Source: Telmatactis stephensoni (Eukaryota > Cnidaria > Anthozoa > Actiniaria > Isophelliidae). From it: a DNA stretch of 64,000 nt. How positions within the stretch are numbered: the first letter of the stretch is position 1; each line of letters begins with the position of its first letter. Below the pieces are notes generated by a model. That model worked only from the letters and a program-made list of their open reading frames with translations. It did no database searches and was not told where the DNA came from. Below are positions 33,601-46,300 of this stretch, one piece after another. Location of the stretch: the NCBI GenBank assembly GCA_029948255.1, contig JALIZF010001789.1, forward strand, positions 434,001-498,000, written 5' to 3'. The position numbers and the translations under genes are program-made.

Positions 33601-36600
33601 TTAGGAAGTGAGAGATCACCTAGACAACTCGAGACACGTACAGTTGTTGGTTACTGGTTTAGCCGGTATTTGGTATCCTGGTTAACTAGTTTTCCAAGTT
33701 TAGAAACTTCAGCTAGTGAATGTGATTTTTTGCCTCGAATCTAGGCTATTTTTAGAACTCGATCCGGTTTCATTGGGTTATTTCTTGCAAATATTCGTAA
33801 TATTCAGCAATACAACATTCATTTTCTAAAACAAGACGCTTCTGAGCGATTACTCGGCGAGCTTTTGACCCTCCTCGACTGAGCATGCAGCATATTATGA
33901 CACCCGCCGAGTAAACAGGAAATAGTCGCAACACGTCACATCATGTAATGTGCGTTCATGGTTCAGCTGTTAAGTATTCCTGATCCAGTTTAACCGGTTT
34001 TTCTTGTTTTATTTTATAGGGGTGGTGGTACGGGAGGTCCTTGCCCATCTGAGGATGGCTGGAAGTATGAAGGGGATACCAACACGTGGACCCTTCTAAA
34101 GCAGTGCGCAACGCCTCGCGTGTATTCAGCAATGGCTATGTTACCATCAAATGACAAGAACGTCCGAAGGGCTGTTCTCTATGGAGGCAGTGAAACGTCT
34201 GGTTCCGTGTTATCGGTAGGTGTTTTACAGATACAAGACTATATGGAAGCAACGACTGAATTGAATTTGTTTGATGTGTTATTCTCTACCTTGCCACGAT
34301 GTTTTCCTCAATCAGCAATAATAACGCATGTTTTGAGTGTCGTATGGTAGAATACTTGAATGCTGTACTTGTGTGTGTGAGAGAGACAGCATGCAGACTC
34401 ACATCAGCCAAATAAAATGGTTGACAGTTTAGACGAGCCTAGCCTACATATATAGCCTCAGTCAAAGGGCTTGAACATTAATAACATCCTTTAACATTTT
34501 GTAGACTTCAGAGGCCCCGGCTAATGAAATCGTCGTCTTTGATCCTGACAAGAACGAATGGACGCGAAAAAAGATTGAGGTAAAGTTAAGCGGTATTCAC
34601 TTCAGGGCATGCGTATTAGCAAAACTCAAAGAATGTAGAATTCATTTCTTTATGTTTGAGCAGTGGCATTACTTCAAAAATTTACGTCAGGAAATGCCTA
34701 TAAAACATCAAATAGGGTCAAAGTTAGAACAAATGAATGCAAGTTTAATTGGTGTTGTTATTTCAAGGGAGATGTACCAGAAAAGAGATCCGGTAACGTG
34801 ATGGTCACAACACCCAATGGAATCATCCTCTTTGGAGGCAAAGGAAAGTAAGGTCTACTGAACAGAATTAGCGATTTTTATGGGAATATTTAATAGAAAT
34901 TAAGTTAAAGAAAAATGGAAATATTTAATAGAAATAGTCCACTTCACAGTTCTCTGCGCCATCTTGAAAGGTAACCATGCCTTTGAATCGAAGCGAGACG
35001 AACGGTGAGCTTGCATTGATAGATCAGACCTGTGAATAATTGTCCTAGGTGTTAAAAAAGGTATCTATCATTGCACGCTCACCGTTCGTCTCGCTTCGAT
35101 CAGGTAAAGGTACGGTTACCTTTCAAGATGGCGCAGGGAATTGTGAGGGGACTATTAAGTTAAAGAAAAATTTACGGAAAGCTAAAGAACAACAATCATT
35201 TTTTAAATTGAACTAGACGCACACGTGCGTTCACTCGTGCCCTGGGAGCCCCTTTTAGGAGAGGCTTCAATGACCGGCCCCGTTCGTACTCTTCCCCGAG
35301 CCGTTTCACGCATTCTTCACTTAACCGTAACATAATATAGACCTTTTTTGACCTTTTTAAAGAATATCTGATTAGTCAATTTGTCTGTCAGCAGCTTAGT
35401 GTTTGCCTTTATCCCAACATGCAAAAATATACCGGTTTATTCAACTTTTTATTTCACTTTATATCTCAATTGTTTGCTGTAAAGACTTCTACAACGACGT
35501 TTTTGACACAATAACAAATCGTGTATTTTTTCGTTCATGTTTCAGATGTTTTATCTATTACGTGACCAAACGCATCAGGTCAAATAGAGCCTTGGTTCCA
35601 TGAAAATATATAAATAAATTGTCTGGCCAGAATTGTGTTAAAATTCATTACAAAAACCTCTCAAGATCTCTTGAATGCTTGAATGAAAAATATAATTGAC
35701 TTGCCTCTATATGCGTTCGTTTAGCAACATGTAGGGTGAGAAATTCGTAGATTTCCAGCTCAAAGGAATTGCTCCGAGTCGCGAGAGCTTCAGTTTTCAA
35801 GTACTCCATTGAGAGTTCGATATTTGGTCAAAGTATTGGAGATCAAGCTCAAAATAACAGCCCATTCTGAAGCTCTTATAAGTGTCTAGGTATATCTCGA
35901 GTTAAAAGCTCCATTTTCTATTGTCTCACTGCTGGAAAAGCCTGTCTCTGAAAGCTATTTTTTGGACTGTCCGCCATCTTGCATTCCTAAAGTTCCTGAC
36001 TGGCGTTCACTTCGAAGACCTTCGAAGAGTTCGCACTCGCTCAAAGGTGATGAACGAAGGGCATTGTTTCTTGCGCTCTTAACCAATCAGGAGCTTTAAC
36101 ACGTGACCGATTGCGCAAGAAAGGCCTCTTCTGGCGGAGAACAGAGAGAAAAAAAAAAAAACATTTGCAGTTTATAACTCGTTCCCGGCCTAAAGGCCTG
36201 GGCACGAGTAAAAACAACATGAATGCCATTTGGTAACGGATCCGCATTGTAGAGGTACTACTTTGCCACAACACCGTGCGTTGCTACGTCGTTTTGCCTT
36301 TCACCAATGACATACGTATTCAAGTTATCATCCGTGAAATAATTTATATACTCATCGAACAAATTCTTTAATTTCAGAGGTAACCTCAACGATGTTTGGC
36401 TGCTCCAAGGAAACGTGTCCGACGTTGCCAAGACAACGTCGTTTGATGGTTGTGATGGTGGCAATTTTAACCTCATCATGTTGCATGGTATTTTCATGTT
36501 TATTGGTTGGGGTGTACTGCTACAGTTAGGTGCCTTTATTGCTCGATATTTCCGTCATAAAGACCCGTGGTGGTTTAAGATGCACCGAGTCCTTCAGGTA

Positions 36601-36706
36601 CTGGTTTTGTTTCTTTTTGTTCTTGCTTGCTTGTTATTTTTGCTTTTTGCTTGTTTGCTTGTTTGCTTGTTTGCTTGCTTGGTTGCTTGCTTGGTTGCTT
36701 GCTTGT

Positions 36707-36774
<68 letters not shown>

Positions 36775-37451
36775 CTGCCTGCCTAACCCTTCCATGCCTG
36801 CCTGCCTGCCTAACCCTTCCATCCCTCTATGTAGGTCACAGGTTTATTGTTCGCTATTGGTGGTCTGGTGTGCGGAGTCATGTCCGTTCCGTTTGGCCAT
36901 TTCGAATTCGCTCATGCAAACATAGGGCTGGTCGTCATGATAGTTGGTTTACTGCAGCCTTTGAATGCTCTCATGTAAGTACAGCCTTACGTAAATTAAG
37001 ACCTCCTTGCGTATTACGGAAGTCTGTTGTTAATTATGCTGTGATTGCTGATTGCTGTAGTAAGGAAAATGTGAAGACTCCAGAGGACTGAAATTCTTGT
37101 TAATTCCCGATTTCCTCTTCAGCCTCACTGGTCTCAGTAAAAACAATTGTTATTAATGTCACATTTCTTTCCTTTCTCAGCCGACCCCACAAATATCCCG
37201 ACGGTTCACGCAGCATGAAGCGTATCGTCTGGGAGTGGTTCCACAAGCTTCTTGGCCGAGGTGCTTTGGTACTAGCTCTCATTAACATATGTTTAGGGCT
37301 CTTCCTGGCCGTGATACCGACTGCGGCTTGGGGAGTATGGTATGGCTACCTAGGGATTTTTTGTTTGGTGTACGTTGCTATGGAGATTAGGTTGAGGTAT
37401 AAAAATTGCTCCAAGACTGGTAATGCAGATATAGCCATGGAAAGCAAGTAA
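30681..37451 (+). CDS. Secreted kelch propeller fused to a cytochrome b561 membrane domain
   Basis: Seven exons (30681-31348, 34020-34215, 34505-34579, 34768-34847, 36378-36597, 36835-36974, 37181-37451), all GT-AG with matching phases, give 549 aa. A signal peptide (about 1-19, MQYLEAFLVILLFHGAFAK) precedes six kelch blades (about 25-395), marked by IVIYGGRG, DDTWIFD, MVMYGGCLG, VLYGGSE, FDPDKNEWT and ILFGGKGKGNLNDVWLL. Exons 5-7 encode a b561 core of about five membrane helices. The expected haem-ligand histidines are present: LIMLHGIFM, FKMHRVLQ, FAHANIGL and EWFHKLLGRGA. LLQPLNALIRPH is characteristic of DOMON-b561 proteins. The likely role is transmembrane electron transfer, for example surface ferric reduction, with a kelch ectodomain where DOMON usually sits. 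No DOMON domain is visible. Confidence 0.9.
34938..35155. mobile_element. MITE in an intron of the kelch-b561 gene
   Basis: Inverted ends AGTCCACTTCACAGTTCTCT (left) and AGGGAATTGTGAGGGGACT (right) bound about 215 bp. The inner arms GCGCCATCTTGAAAGGTAAC and CACCGTTCGTCTCGCTTCGA pair. Similar ATTAAGTTAAAGAAAAA sequence lies on both sides. It is located between exons 4 and 5. Confidence 0.65.
36640..36784. repeat. (CTTG)n/(CCTG)n microsatellite in kelch-b561 intron 5
   Basis: A long GCTT tetranucleotide array drifting to GCCT, lying just before the acceptor of exon 6. The Cys/Leu-rich and Gln/Ala/Ser/Lys-rich open frames here are translations of the microsatellite only. Confidence 0.9.
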
Positions 37452-37599
37452 TCATGCAGAGTTGAGATGTGCCCAGAAAAGAATAACCAGAAAACTTTAA
37501 CTTTGTACACACCCTTATAAAAACCTTCGGCAGCCAATTGACGTGTCCCCCCGCATTTGAGCTATTTTTAGAACGCACTCCGGTCTGCAGCAAATCCAG

Positions 37600-37985
37600 G
37601 GTTCGTATTTAAACACGCACGCAAGTTTCTTGGTACGTATTTAAGAACGCGCCGAAGTGGCTTGGTGCGTATTTAAAAACGCAAGCCAGTGGCTTGCATG
37701 GTACTATTTAAAAATGCACGTAGGTTCAATTCCTTGGTACGTAATTAAAAACGCGCCGAAGTGGCTTGGTGCGCATTCAAAAACGCGCCGAAGTGGCTTG
37801 GTACGTATTTAAAAACGCAATGAGCAAAAAAACGCGTAGGTTCCTTGGTACGTATTTAAAAACGCACGCAGGTGGCTTGGTATGTATTTAAAAACGCGCC
37901 GAAGTAGCTTGGTACGTATCTAAAAACGCACGCAAGTGGTTTGGTACGTTTTGAAAAACGCCGCGCTCAAGTAGTTCGTGATCGA
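37600..37985. repeat. Degenerate tandem repeat, about 35-45 bp unit
   Basis: About nine diverged units share GTGGCTTGGTACGTATTT and AAAAACGC(A/G)C. They are flanked by GAGCTATTTTTAGAACGCAC and, inverted, GTTCTAAAAATAGC. It lies between the convergent 3' ends of the kelch-b561 and TRPA1-like genes. Confidence 0.8.
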
Positions 37986-38402
37986 AAAGCAGTTCTAAAA
38001 ATAGCCCCAAAACGGGGTCGCATCAAGTCGCATCACGTGATAAACGGGATCACATCAAGTCGCATCACGTGATGCAAGTCTTAGTTTGCTGGTTATGCTC
38101 TCCTGTCGTGTTTTACAGTGAAAATCGTTGCACCGCGACCCACATTTTTTTCGACGTCGGTTAGGATCTTTGTCCTTTCTGATTCGTCTATCATCCTTGG
38201 GGGCAAAGTCCATGTGAATTCGTTCAATCATTGGTTGATTTGAAATAAGCTCCGCCTCAAACAGTGATTGACAGATCAGAAAAAACAAGTCTAACCGACG
38301 CTGAACTGAAAAAAATACGTGTTGAGATGCAACCATTTTTGGTGTAAAACAGAGCAAAAGGATCCATTTTCAAGGTATATGCTACTGAAAGAAATGAAAC
38401 AA

Positions 38403-38637
38403 ATGTAGGTAAGTACTTGGTGTATGCAGCACCAATTGTATCAATAGATGACATACAATTTAATAGGCCCTTTGCAGCACGTGGGAATGAGCGCATTTTG
38501 GAGGGCAAAAACAATGGTTTCCAGCTAACAGGACATTGAAATTCTTTTGTTTTGCCCTCCAAATCGAGCTGCATTCCAACATGCTGCAAAGAGCCTATTG
38601 ATACACTTGGTGTTGCATAAGTACTTACCCAAATGTA
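38403..38637. mobile_element. MITE-like palindrome
   Basis: AATGTAGGTAAGTACTTGGT...TGTATCAATAG...TTTGCAGCA on the left is mirrored by TGCTGCAAAG...CTATTGATACA...AAGTACTTACCCAAATGTAG on the right. It is about 235 bp with no coding content. Confidence 0.65.
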
Positions 38638-39059
38638 GAACCAAGCGTTAACTGCACGTATTTTGTGGGATATATTTTGTTAGTAAAAAAGCCCACAAAC
38701 TAGTTTCCCTGCTTAACGTACAAGAATCTGACAGACGCAACCTTTAAAATTCCTTTATTAAATAGGGTTACCCTGCTTTCGATTCCGGCAAAGGCATAGC
38801 TAGACTTATTTTTCTTTTTTCGTTTCTTTCATTTCACTGACACAGTTCATTTGCAAGCGCTATCAATTCTACTCTACAATCATTTTTATTTTTGAACATG
38901 ATAATTTTTGAAAGCTAATAGTAATGACAATATTATAAATGAAATAAGTAATTATAATTGATTAAATTATTGTGATAAATACTTAAAACACTTAAGGCAT
39001 TGGCTAAACGCCGTACTTTCACATGATACACACTAAACCAATACAAAAAATCTAATTTG

Positions 39060-39320
39060 ATGCACTGCAAAAACGCGCGAATAAATCGATCTACTAAAAA
39101 ATATGAGTATATCGATGCATCCACAGTAACTCACTTATCCAAGTAGATTTACTCAGTTAATTGTTTGAGTAAAGGGTATGCAGTTACTCAGTTCTTTTTG
39201 TAAAGGGTACTCAGTTACTCAAATAACTGAGTAAATTTACTCGGATAAGTGAGTTACTGTGGATGCACCGATTTACTCAAGATTTTGAGTAAATTTACTC
39301 GCGCGTTTTTGCAGTGTGAG
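39060..39320. mobile_element. MITE-like palindrome with CACTGCAAAAACGCGCG ends
   Basis: Terminal CACTGCAAAAACGCGCG and its complement enclose mirrored blocks (ATGCATCCACAGTAACTCAC and its partner near 39247-39267) and TTTACTCAGTTA-type internal repeats. It is about 260 bp and non-coding. Confidence 0.75.
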
Positions 39321-39479
39321 GTTCGGGATATTGTGAATTACCGTACTTGAACCATGCCTGAGTGTTATACACTATATATCAACGTAAAAGAGCCTGTATG
39401 GTTTTGAAAATATATAAATAAAATCTTGTAATCAAATATGTATTATAGTTTGTTAATATCAAGGTACGTTAGTCCTAGC

Positions 39480-39600
39480 ACTAGAGCCTGAGTGGCTGGT
39501 CCTTGGAGAGGGGGAGGGGGAGGGGAGGGAGAGGGGAAAGGAAACAAGGGCCTTCCTTCTCCCCCAGTTCCCCTCCCCTTCCCTTTCAGTCCCCGAGGGC
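39480..39600. repeat. Polypurine/polypyrimidine GGGGAGG-CCCCTCC tract
   Basis: A run of GGGAGGGGGAGGGG is followed by TCCCCTCCCCTTCCC, forming a mirrored purine/pyrimidine structure like those near 18775-18850 and 22280-22445. It is probably repeat-derived. Confidence 0.6.
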
Positions 39601-39884
39601 ACTTTTGTTTTCTCACTGACAATATTGTCCGCAACAGAAAAGGTTACAAAAGTATAATTCAGTCTTACTACTGCAACTGTTGCGCACACACGGCTTAACT
39701 CTCTATAAATCACGGGTCCTAGGGTGCCCGTGACCCCCCTTTGAAAACAAAAAGATGATAGAAATAAAAGAATCTGACTGGAGAAAGATTGAGAAATTGG
39801 AAGTGCGACACCCTTTGGTGGAAAATGGAAAGTGTGACCCCCCCCCCCCCCTTGAAATATTCTGGATACGCCCCTGTTTAAGTG

Positions 39885-40075
39885 TACAATGTGTTAAAGC
39901 GCTTGCGCACTAATTGAGGAACACTGTGCTCTCACACACTACCACTACAACTACGGAGCTCCTGGAAAAAAACCCTCGAAGAAAGGGAAGGAACGAACTA
40001 ACAAACTCAAGTCACATGTGATGCCCCGTCCGGGAATCGAACTAGGGACCACAAACGTGTTGTGCGCAACGTTCG
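39885..40075 (-). repeat. tRNA-derived SINE-like copy (5'-truncated head)
   Basis: On the minus strand a perfect B-box AGTTCGATTCC (near 40035) is followed by a body with ACTTGAGTTTGTTAGTTCGT and CTTCGAGGGTTTTT. This body is shared with the copies near 50390-50640 and 50930-51121. No A box is visible upstream of the B box. Confidence 0.55.
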
Positions 40076-40334
40076 AGAAAACGTTTTAGGAAAAATTGCA
40101 ACGTTTGTCCGGGCTTTAGGACTCTTTGACGTGCGTAGATGTCTGCTGGTGGATCACGTGACTACTGTGACTAATGGTCTCTAGCGAGTAAAACGTAGTC
40201 GTTTCTGATGAGGGTCGATTCAAGTACTCTTCGATGTGTTTTATAGTTTGTAAGACGCGGGTAAACTGTTGCGTTTGTTTACGTAATTGCGTAGAAACCT
40301 CGTTGATTCTAACGAAAGTAACAAAAAAGTGAAT

Positions 40335-43300
40335 TCAGTGAATTCCCAGATGTACAAAACGTACAAAACAAGGACAATATTTTTTAAAATGGCCATATAC
40401 AAGAGACCATAATAGTATCAAGCCCCTGTTGTAAAAGTGTTTATACCTTTCTTCGTGCCTGTCAAGCCGTGTTTTCAAACAAGTCGTATCTTCTTTACCT
40501 TCTCTGGTACGCGCTTGTGTTACCAGACTCACTAATAAATCAACAATCTAGAAGGGACATGAATACACACAAATTAAGTCAGAAATATTCTTGAAAGATT
40601 TTTGGAACCAATTTCATAAGCTCTAACCTTTTTTCTAAAAGATGACTTGATGTTGGGATATTCTGTGTGTTCAAAGACTTTGGTTCTTTTGCGTAGCATT
40701 TTCGAAAATCCTCTTTCAATTTGAATTAGCCTCTCAACCTAGATAAAACACACATACTCAGTTCAATATTATTGAGTGTAGGATTGAATGATGCAACTTA
40801 AATTGCTTCATATCTCACACTCCTATAAAGCAGACACCTCTACCTGGTCGCATTCGAGTTTTCTATAATAACTGGTATATTACACGCACTCTGATTGGTC
40901 GAGAATCGTGTGTAATTAAAGTACACACGCATAGATGACGTCATTGAATCATATGCGCGCTCTAATTGGTTGAAATGTTGCGATGAATATTTTATAAAGC
41001 AAATAAATTTCATTTTCCGTGGGTCTGTACTCTAATAGATGCACAGATGACGTCAACATGTGGCGGACTAAAAGGGAATGTTCTCGCCACATTTTGGCAT
41101 CAATCAGAGAACAGGCGCACAGAAAAATTGAATCTATTTGTTAAACAATGCGCTATATTACATTTTCCGTGCGCCTGTACTCTAATAGATGCACAGATGA
41201 CGTCAAAATGTGTCTTAATCAAAATGTTTTAGAGGCATTACCAACCTGGCGAGCATGGACCTCAAGTTCTGCTGAGGACTGAATACGATCAATATCACCG
41301 ACAGCTAGACCAATCTGAAAAGACAAAATATCCTTTCAGTGGTGAAAAGCGTAAATCCAATGGAGGATAACGGCACCTCTACCCCACCACCTCTCTTAAC
41401 ATAACTCCCCACTCCACCCCATTACCAGTTACTTAACCCCAAGTCTGAAGAGCAATTTTCCTTGCCCCATTGTCGTCGTTCCCTTTGTCTCTGCGTACCC
41501 TCCCTAACTCACCCCTCCCCTTTGCCCGTTGTCTTTCCCCCTTTAATCATTTATCACCCACTCCTTACATTATCTTACCAAGACATTTAAGATGGCACAA
41601 CATGCACAGATTACATACACTACAGACTCCTCTACCCTACTATCGCTGTCGTCCTTCTCCAAGGCCGTTTGTGAGCTAATTCTTACATTATCTTCAATGC
41701 TTATCAAGTAAGGTCCCTCATGAAAATCACCTTTGGTGATGAGGCCACCTTGTTAAATATTAAAATTATTATATTATTATTATTAATTTAAGAAAATAAT
41801 CGGCACACAAATCACATAAAGTACAACGACTCCCTCACTGTTCTTGTGGCCCCTAATCTAATATTGCCCACTTCCTACACTCCTACACTATCGCCAGTGT
41901 TTACCAAGAGATTTAAGAAAATGATGGGCAAATAAATCAAATAAAGTACGACAACCTCCCCCCTACCCCAACTCTTGTCCTCCCTAATCCAATATTACCA
42001 TTTCCTACACTATCTCCAATGCTTACCAAAAGATTTAAGAAAATAATAGGCACACAAATCACATAAAGTATAAAGAAGATATAGTATAGTCCAGGTAGAT
42101 AGGTCGGTGGCCTGGTTACTAAGATGTCCCTGTACTCAAACTCTCCCAACATCCAAACAAATGTAGTAACGATAGACTGATACAGACTTCTGAAAAAAAG
42201 CTGCAAAAATGAAATAAAAGAGGAATGAAGAATTGGAAAAGTAAGCGAATGAACGATAGATAAAATAACGTATGTTTGGGCCTTTATTCTAAAGGACCAC
42301 AGGGTGAGTGAGTGAGTGAGTGAGTGAGTGAATGAATGGACGGACGGATGGATGGATGGATGAATGGATGGATAGGAAGGAGAAAGGGAAGGAATAAGAG
42401 AACGAGCGAATGGGTGCATGGACGAAAACTTTACTCACCTGTTGTTTGTCAACGTTTATCATATAGAACGAAAATGCGAATGCAACGATAAACATGAACA
42501 GTAGAAATACAACCTACAAAAACACAATATTACATATTACAATCTAGCTGTCCTCACTAAGAAAGACATTACCAACAGGAAAGGAGCGGGGAAGGTTATC
42601 ACCATCAATAAATGATCCTTTAGTTCATATGTCGTCTCAACTTTTTAAAATATTTTTTATTACTCTTATGGATTTCAAGAGTTTTAAGAATTTTATAGCG
42701 TTGAATTTTTGCTGTAAAGTTTTTACCAAATCTCTACTTTAGTTCATATATATTTAGTGTTTAAATATCTGTGAAACTATACATACAAGGGCCTATGAAA
42801 GCATAGGGCGGCAATGTACCCTAGAGCCAGAGCTTTGTTTCGCGTTACGGTACGTTACGTTTCGTTAATAATTATCTGGGGAGAAACTCTCAAGGGCCTT
42901 CGGTCCTGTGGGGGGAGGGGAGCGAATTAAAAACTCTGGCATCCAGCTAAGGGTAATGACGGGAAATTCCTTTTAAAGAATACTTACTCGTAAAAACGTC
43001 TTGATGATCTTCATGACCATTGTAATATATAAACCAAATATTTTGTAACTAAATAAATAAAAATACAGATTTTTTAATATTGTACCTAGGAGAGAAAAGT
43101 GACGGACAACAACAAAGCATTCCTCATTTTTTTGAAGTTTTAATTTCTTTAAATCTTTTAAATTCGACGATCTTGTAGGGATTCGTTATTTTTCGCGCTA
43201 GAACTGTTGTTATTCCGAATCTGTGGTCCGTCATTGTAAGATAGCTTTGCCTTGAAACGAAACTAACGTCAATATTCAAATGCGCGTGCAAACTCGAGAA

Positions 43301-46300
43301 AATAGGCTATATATAGACGACTTTCAAAAATGGCGGCCTAGTACATGAGAACGAGGCCACAAAGGCCTTGTTACCAGAAAACAAGCGTGGCGACACTTCT
43401 ATTGCTATCAAAGACGATGTATTCCTCTTCCTTTTGAAATACCTATTTTCTGTGTATTTTACAGGATATACTTAGACTCCTTTGACGACATGGTGATTTT
43501 AGAGGCCTTTCTGGCCTCGTGTTCTCGTGAATAATGAGTCCGCCATTTTTGAAACTTGGGTGTGCAAAAACAAAACAAAAGGTGACATATACAGGAGAAA
43601 AGACATATAAAAAGGCAGACACACAAACTACACAGCAGACACTTACTTTCTTAAATGCTTGATAAAAAGAATTCCGCTAAATGCAACAGTAATTACAGTC
43701 AATAAATAACTGCTCCTGTGACCATTCGACTGAGTTGGTCGACCAAAAGGTATGACGTACAGAAAGAACACGAAGGACACCGTCATCGCTATCAGGTTGA
43801 AGACGTTTTCAAGATCAGAGAGGTAACGAGAAAAACCCTGAAATATCATAGTTAAGACAAAGTTAAGTTTGGTTTTCACTAAGGAGGACGGAAGCAGAAG
43901 CGCGCACACAGCATGCAGAACGAAACTGGATTCCATACTCTAATTAGAATAGTAACGATGTTGGAAAACGTTGTTGGAAAAGATTTAATAGCGTCAGAGT
44001 AGTTTTCATACAGATTTCGTATGAGTGTGAAACGGACCGCGCCGTGCCGTGCATGGCCGTGTCAGTCCCGTTTTCACAATCATACGAAATCTTCTCTATG
44101 AGTAATGGACCACATTTTGCAGTGATGTCTGTACAAGCGTCCGAAATTCCTGCCGTAACCGTGTCGTGACCGTGTAATTTTCACATGCAGACATACGAAA
44201 ACTGGTCTACTGTGAAAAAACGCGGCACGCTGACGGTCGTACATTGTAATGTACAGGTAGATTCAACAAACGAGACGCGATTTGCATGCATGGCCGTCAC
44301 AACGTCCCGACGCTATGTTCAGGTCAATCGTCATTTCACGGCCTGTTTAACGTCCTTTTCAGCTGGAGCATCGATAATTCGTCAGAGCACTTGTCTTCAG
44401 TATGTTTCTCACCACCTCTGTGCCATATTTGGTGTTTTTACCAAAAAGGGGCAATTCCGTTAAAAGTCGCATTTTGTTTGCTAAATCTACCCACCCAATA
44501 TGCGGTACTGCAACCATCCATCGTATTTTCAATTCCATTCCATTTTAATTACCATTCATCTATTCCAATTTCGTTTTCTTTTTGCCATCCCATTTTCATT
44601 TCCTTTTCATTTTCTTTCCCATTTCTTTATTCCCATTTCCCTTTCCTCCTCTTTCCCTCATCTCAAACAAACCTGTTGCATAATTGATAGTTCTTTAGGT
44701 ACTCGTAAAGAGCAAATACACAGACAAATCCAGTAGACTGCTCTAAGGCCTGTTAGACCATCGTCACGTATATGAAATGGCTGAAAGGATACAAGAATGT
44801 TGAGACGAGAATTAGATTTTAATTACCTAAATTAAAATCAATTTGGAAAGATTTTATCTCACCCAAGTTCCATAGTATAATATATCTCCTGGTACACAAG
44901 TACTTAAATTTAGCTGAAAACAACAATGAGAGCAATTGTGAATACCATAACAACTGGAAACAAACAAACAAACAAACAAACAAACAAACAAACAAACAAA
45001 CAAACAAACAAACGAACGAACGAACGAACGAACGAACGAACGAACGAACGAACGAACGAACGAACGAACGAACGAACAAACGAACGAACGAACGAACGAA
45101 CGAACGAACGAACGAACGAACGAACGAACGAACGAACGAACGAACGAACGAACGAACGAACGAACGAACGAACGAACGAACGAACGAACGAACGAACGAA
45201 CGAACGAACGAACGAACGAACGAACGAACAAACAAACAAACGAACGAACGAACAAACGAACGAACGAACGAACGAATAAACGAACCAACCAACCAACCAA
45301 CAAACAAAAATCGAAAACAAACGAATGAACGAACAAGCAAACAACCAACGGAAAGAACGAATTAACGAAAGAACAAATGCATACACAAAAAGAATTTAAA
45401 TTCAAAATAAATTCTGTTGGAAGATAAATCAACTTGCACATACTCGTTTATAGTTTCCAGGTTTTCCGCAGGGCTGCAAAACAATCAAGCAACCCAAGGA
45501 CACTATGTAAGTGAAGAAGAGTATAAACTGTGGGATGACTTCGTTGAGACCAACTTTACGCCTGGAAATATGTTGCTATTTTTAACGTACAGCGTATAAG
45601 TCATGTAATAAAATTATTCAATAAGTCGGCCTGTTTGCTCCTCAGTTGGGCTTCCTGTGGTCCCAAACGACCTCCTCAGTTGGGCTTCCTGTGGTACCAG
45701 TTGGCCTTCCCAGTTGGGCTGCCTGTGGTACCAATACCGAAGAGCAATAACTACGACTTATTAATTAAGTCAGCTTAATCAAGTAAGGAAAGAATGGATA
45801 CAGCTAATGTTACCATTTCATGTTGAGGAACGCCTGGCATAAAGGATGAGTTAGGCATTCAAGCCTTTTGTACCTGACCATGGTCTACAGAAAAAGACAG
45901 ACATACTTAAAACATTAGACAATACATAGGTAAACCAGACGCATTGAAATTCTGCATCTGATACAAATGATTTTATATGGCAGTGATGAAAGTATTCGAC
46001 GTATGGAGCACATTTGGCAGGCTAAGGGCCAGGGTTAAGGTGTACGCTTACAGCACCAGTTTTGTGCTATTTCAATTTGTGTACCAATTTTGCTCCTCCT
46101 TCCCAAGCTCCTTTGCGCGCCGACATTGTCTTCCCAGACTTCATTGTAATCCGCAAACTACTGTAAAATAAGGGCTGATAATATTCTACCAACCTCTAAT
46201 GCATCTAGTGAAGAGAAGGAGTAATCATTTTCTTTTGGCATGCCTTGAAGTAAACGGAAATCGTACGAAACCTGCAATACAAGAGATTTCTTAGAAACAA

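Noticed and set aside
36415..37091. Cys/Leu-rich repetitive ORFs overlapping kelch-b561 exons
   Set aside because: They run through an intron across a CTTG microsatellite; only the in-frame exon parts are real.
37600..37985. Possible CRISPR-like regular repeat
   Set aside because: Units are diverged and lack spacer structure; the context is eukaryotic, so it is an ordinary degenerate tandem repeat.
41937..42419. A 160-codon minus-strand ORF as one gene
   Set aside because: Only its inner part is a true exon of the TRPA1-like channel; the N-terminal Ser/His/Pro-rich part is a translated microsatellite.
44819..45441. Long Val-Arg-Ser-Phe and Arg-Thr-Asn-Glu repeat proteins
   Set aside because: Translations of the AACG microsatellite; open in several frames on both strands.
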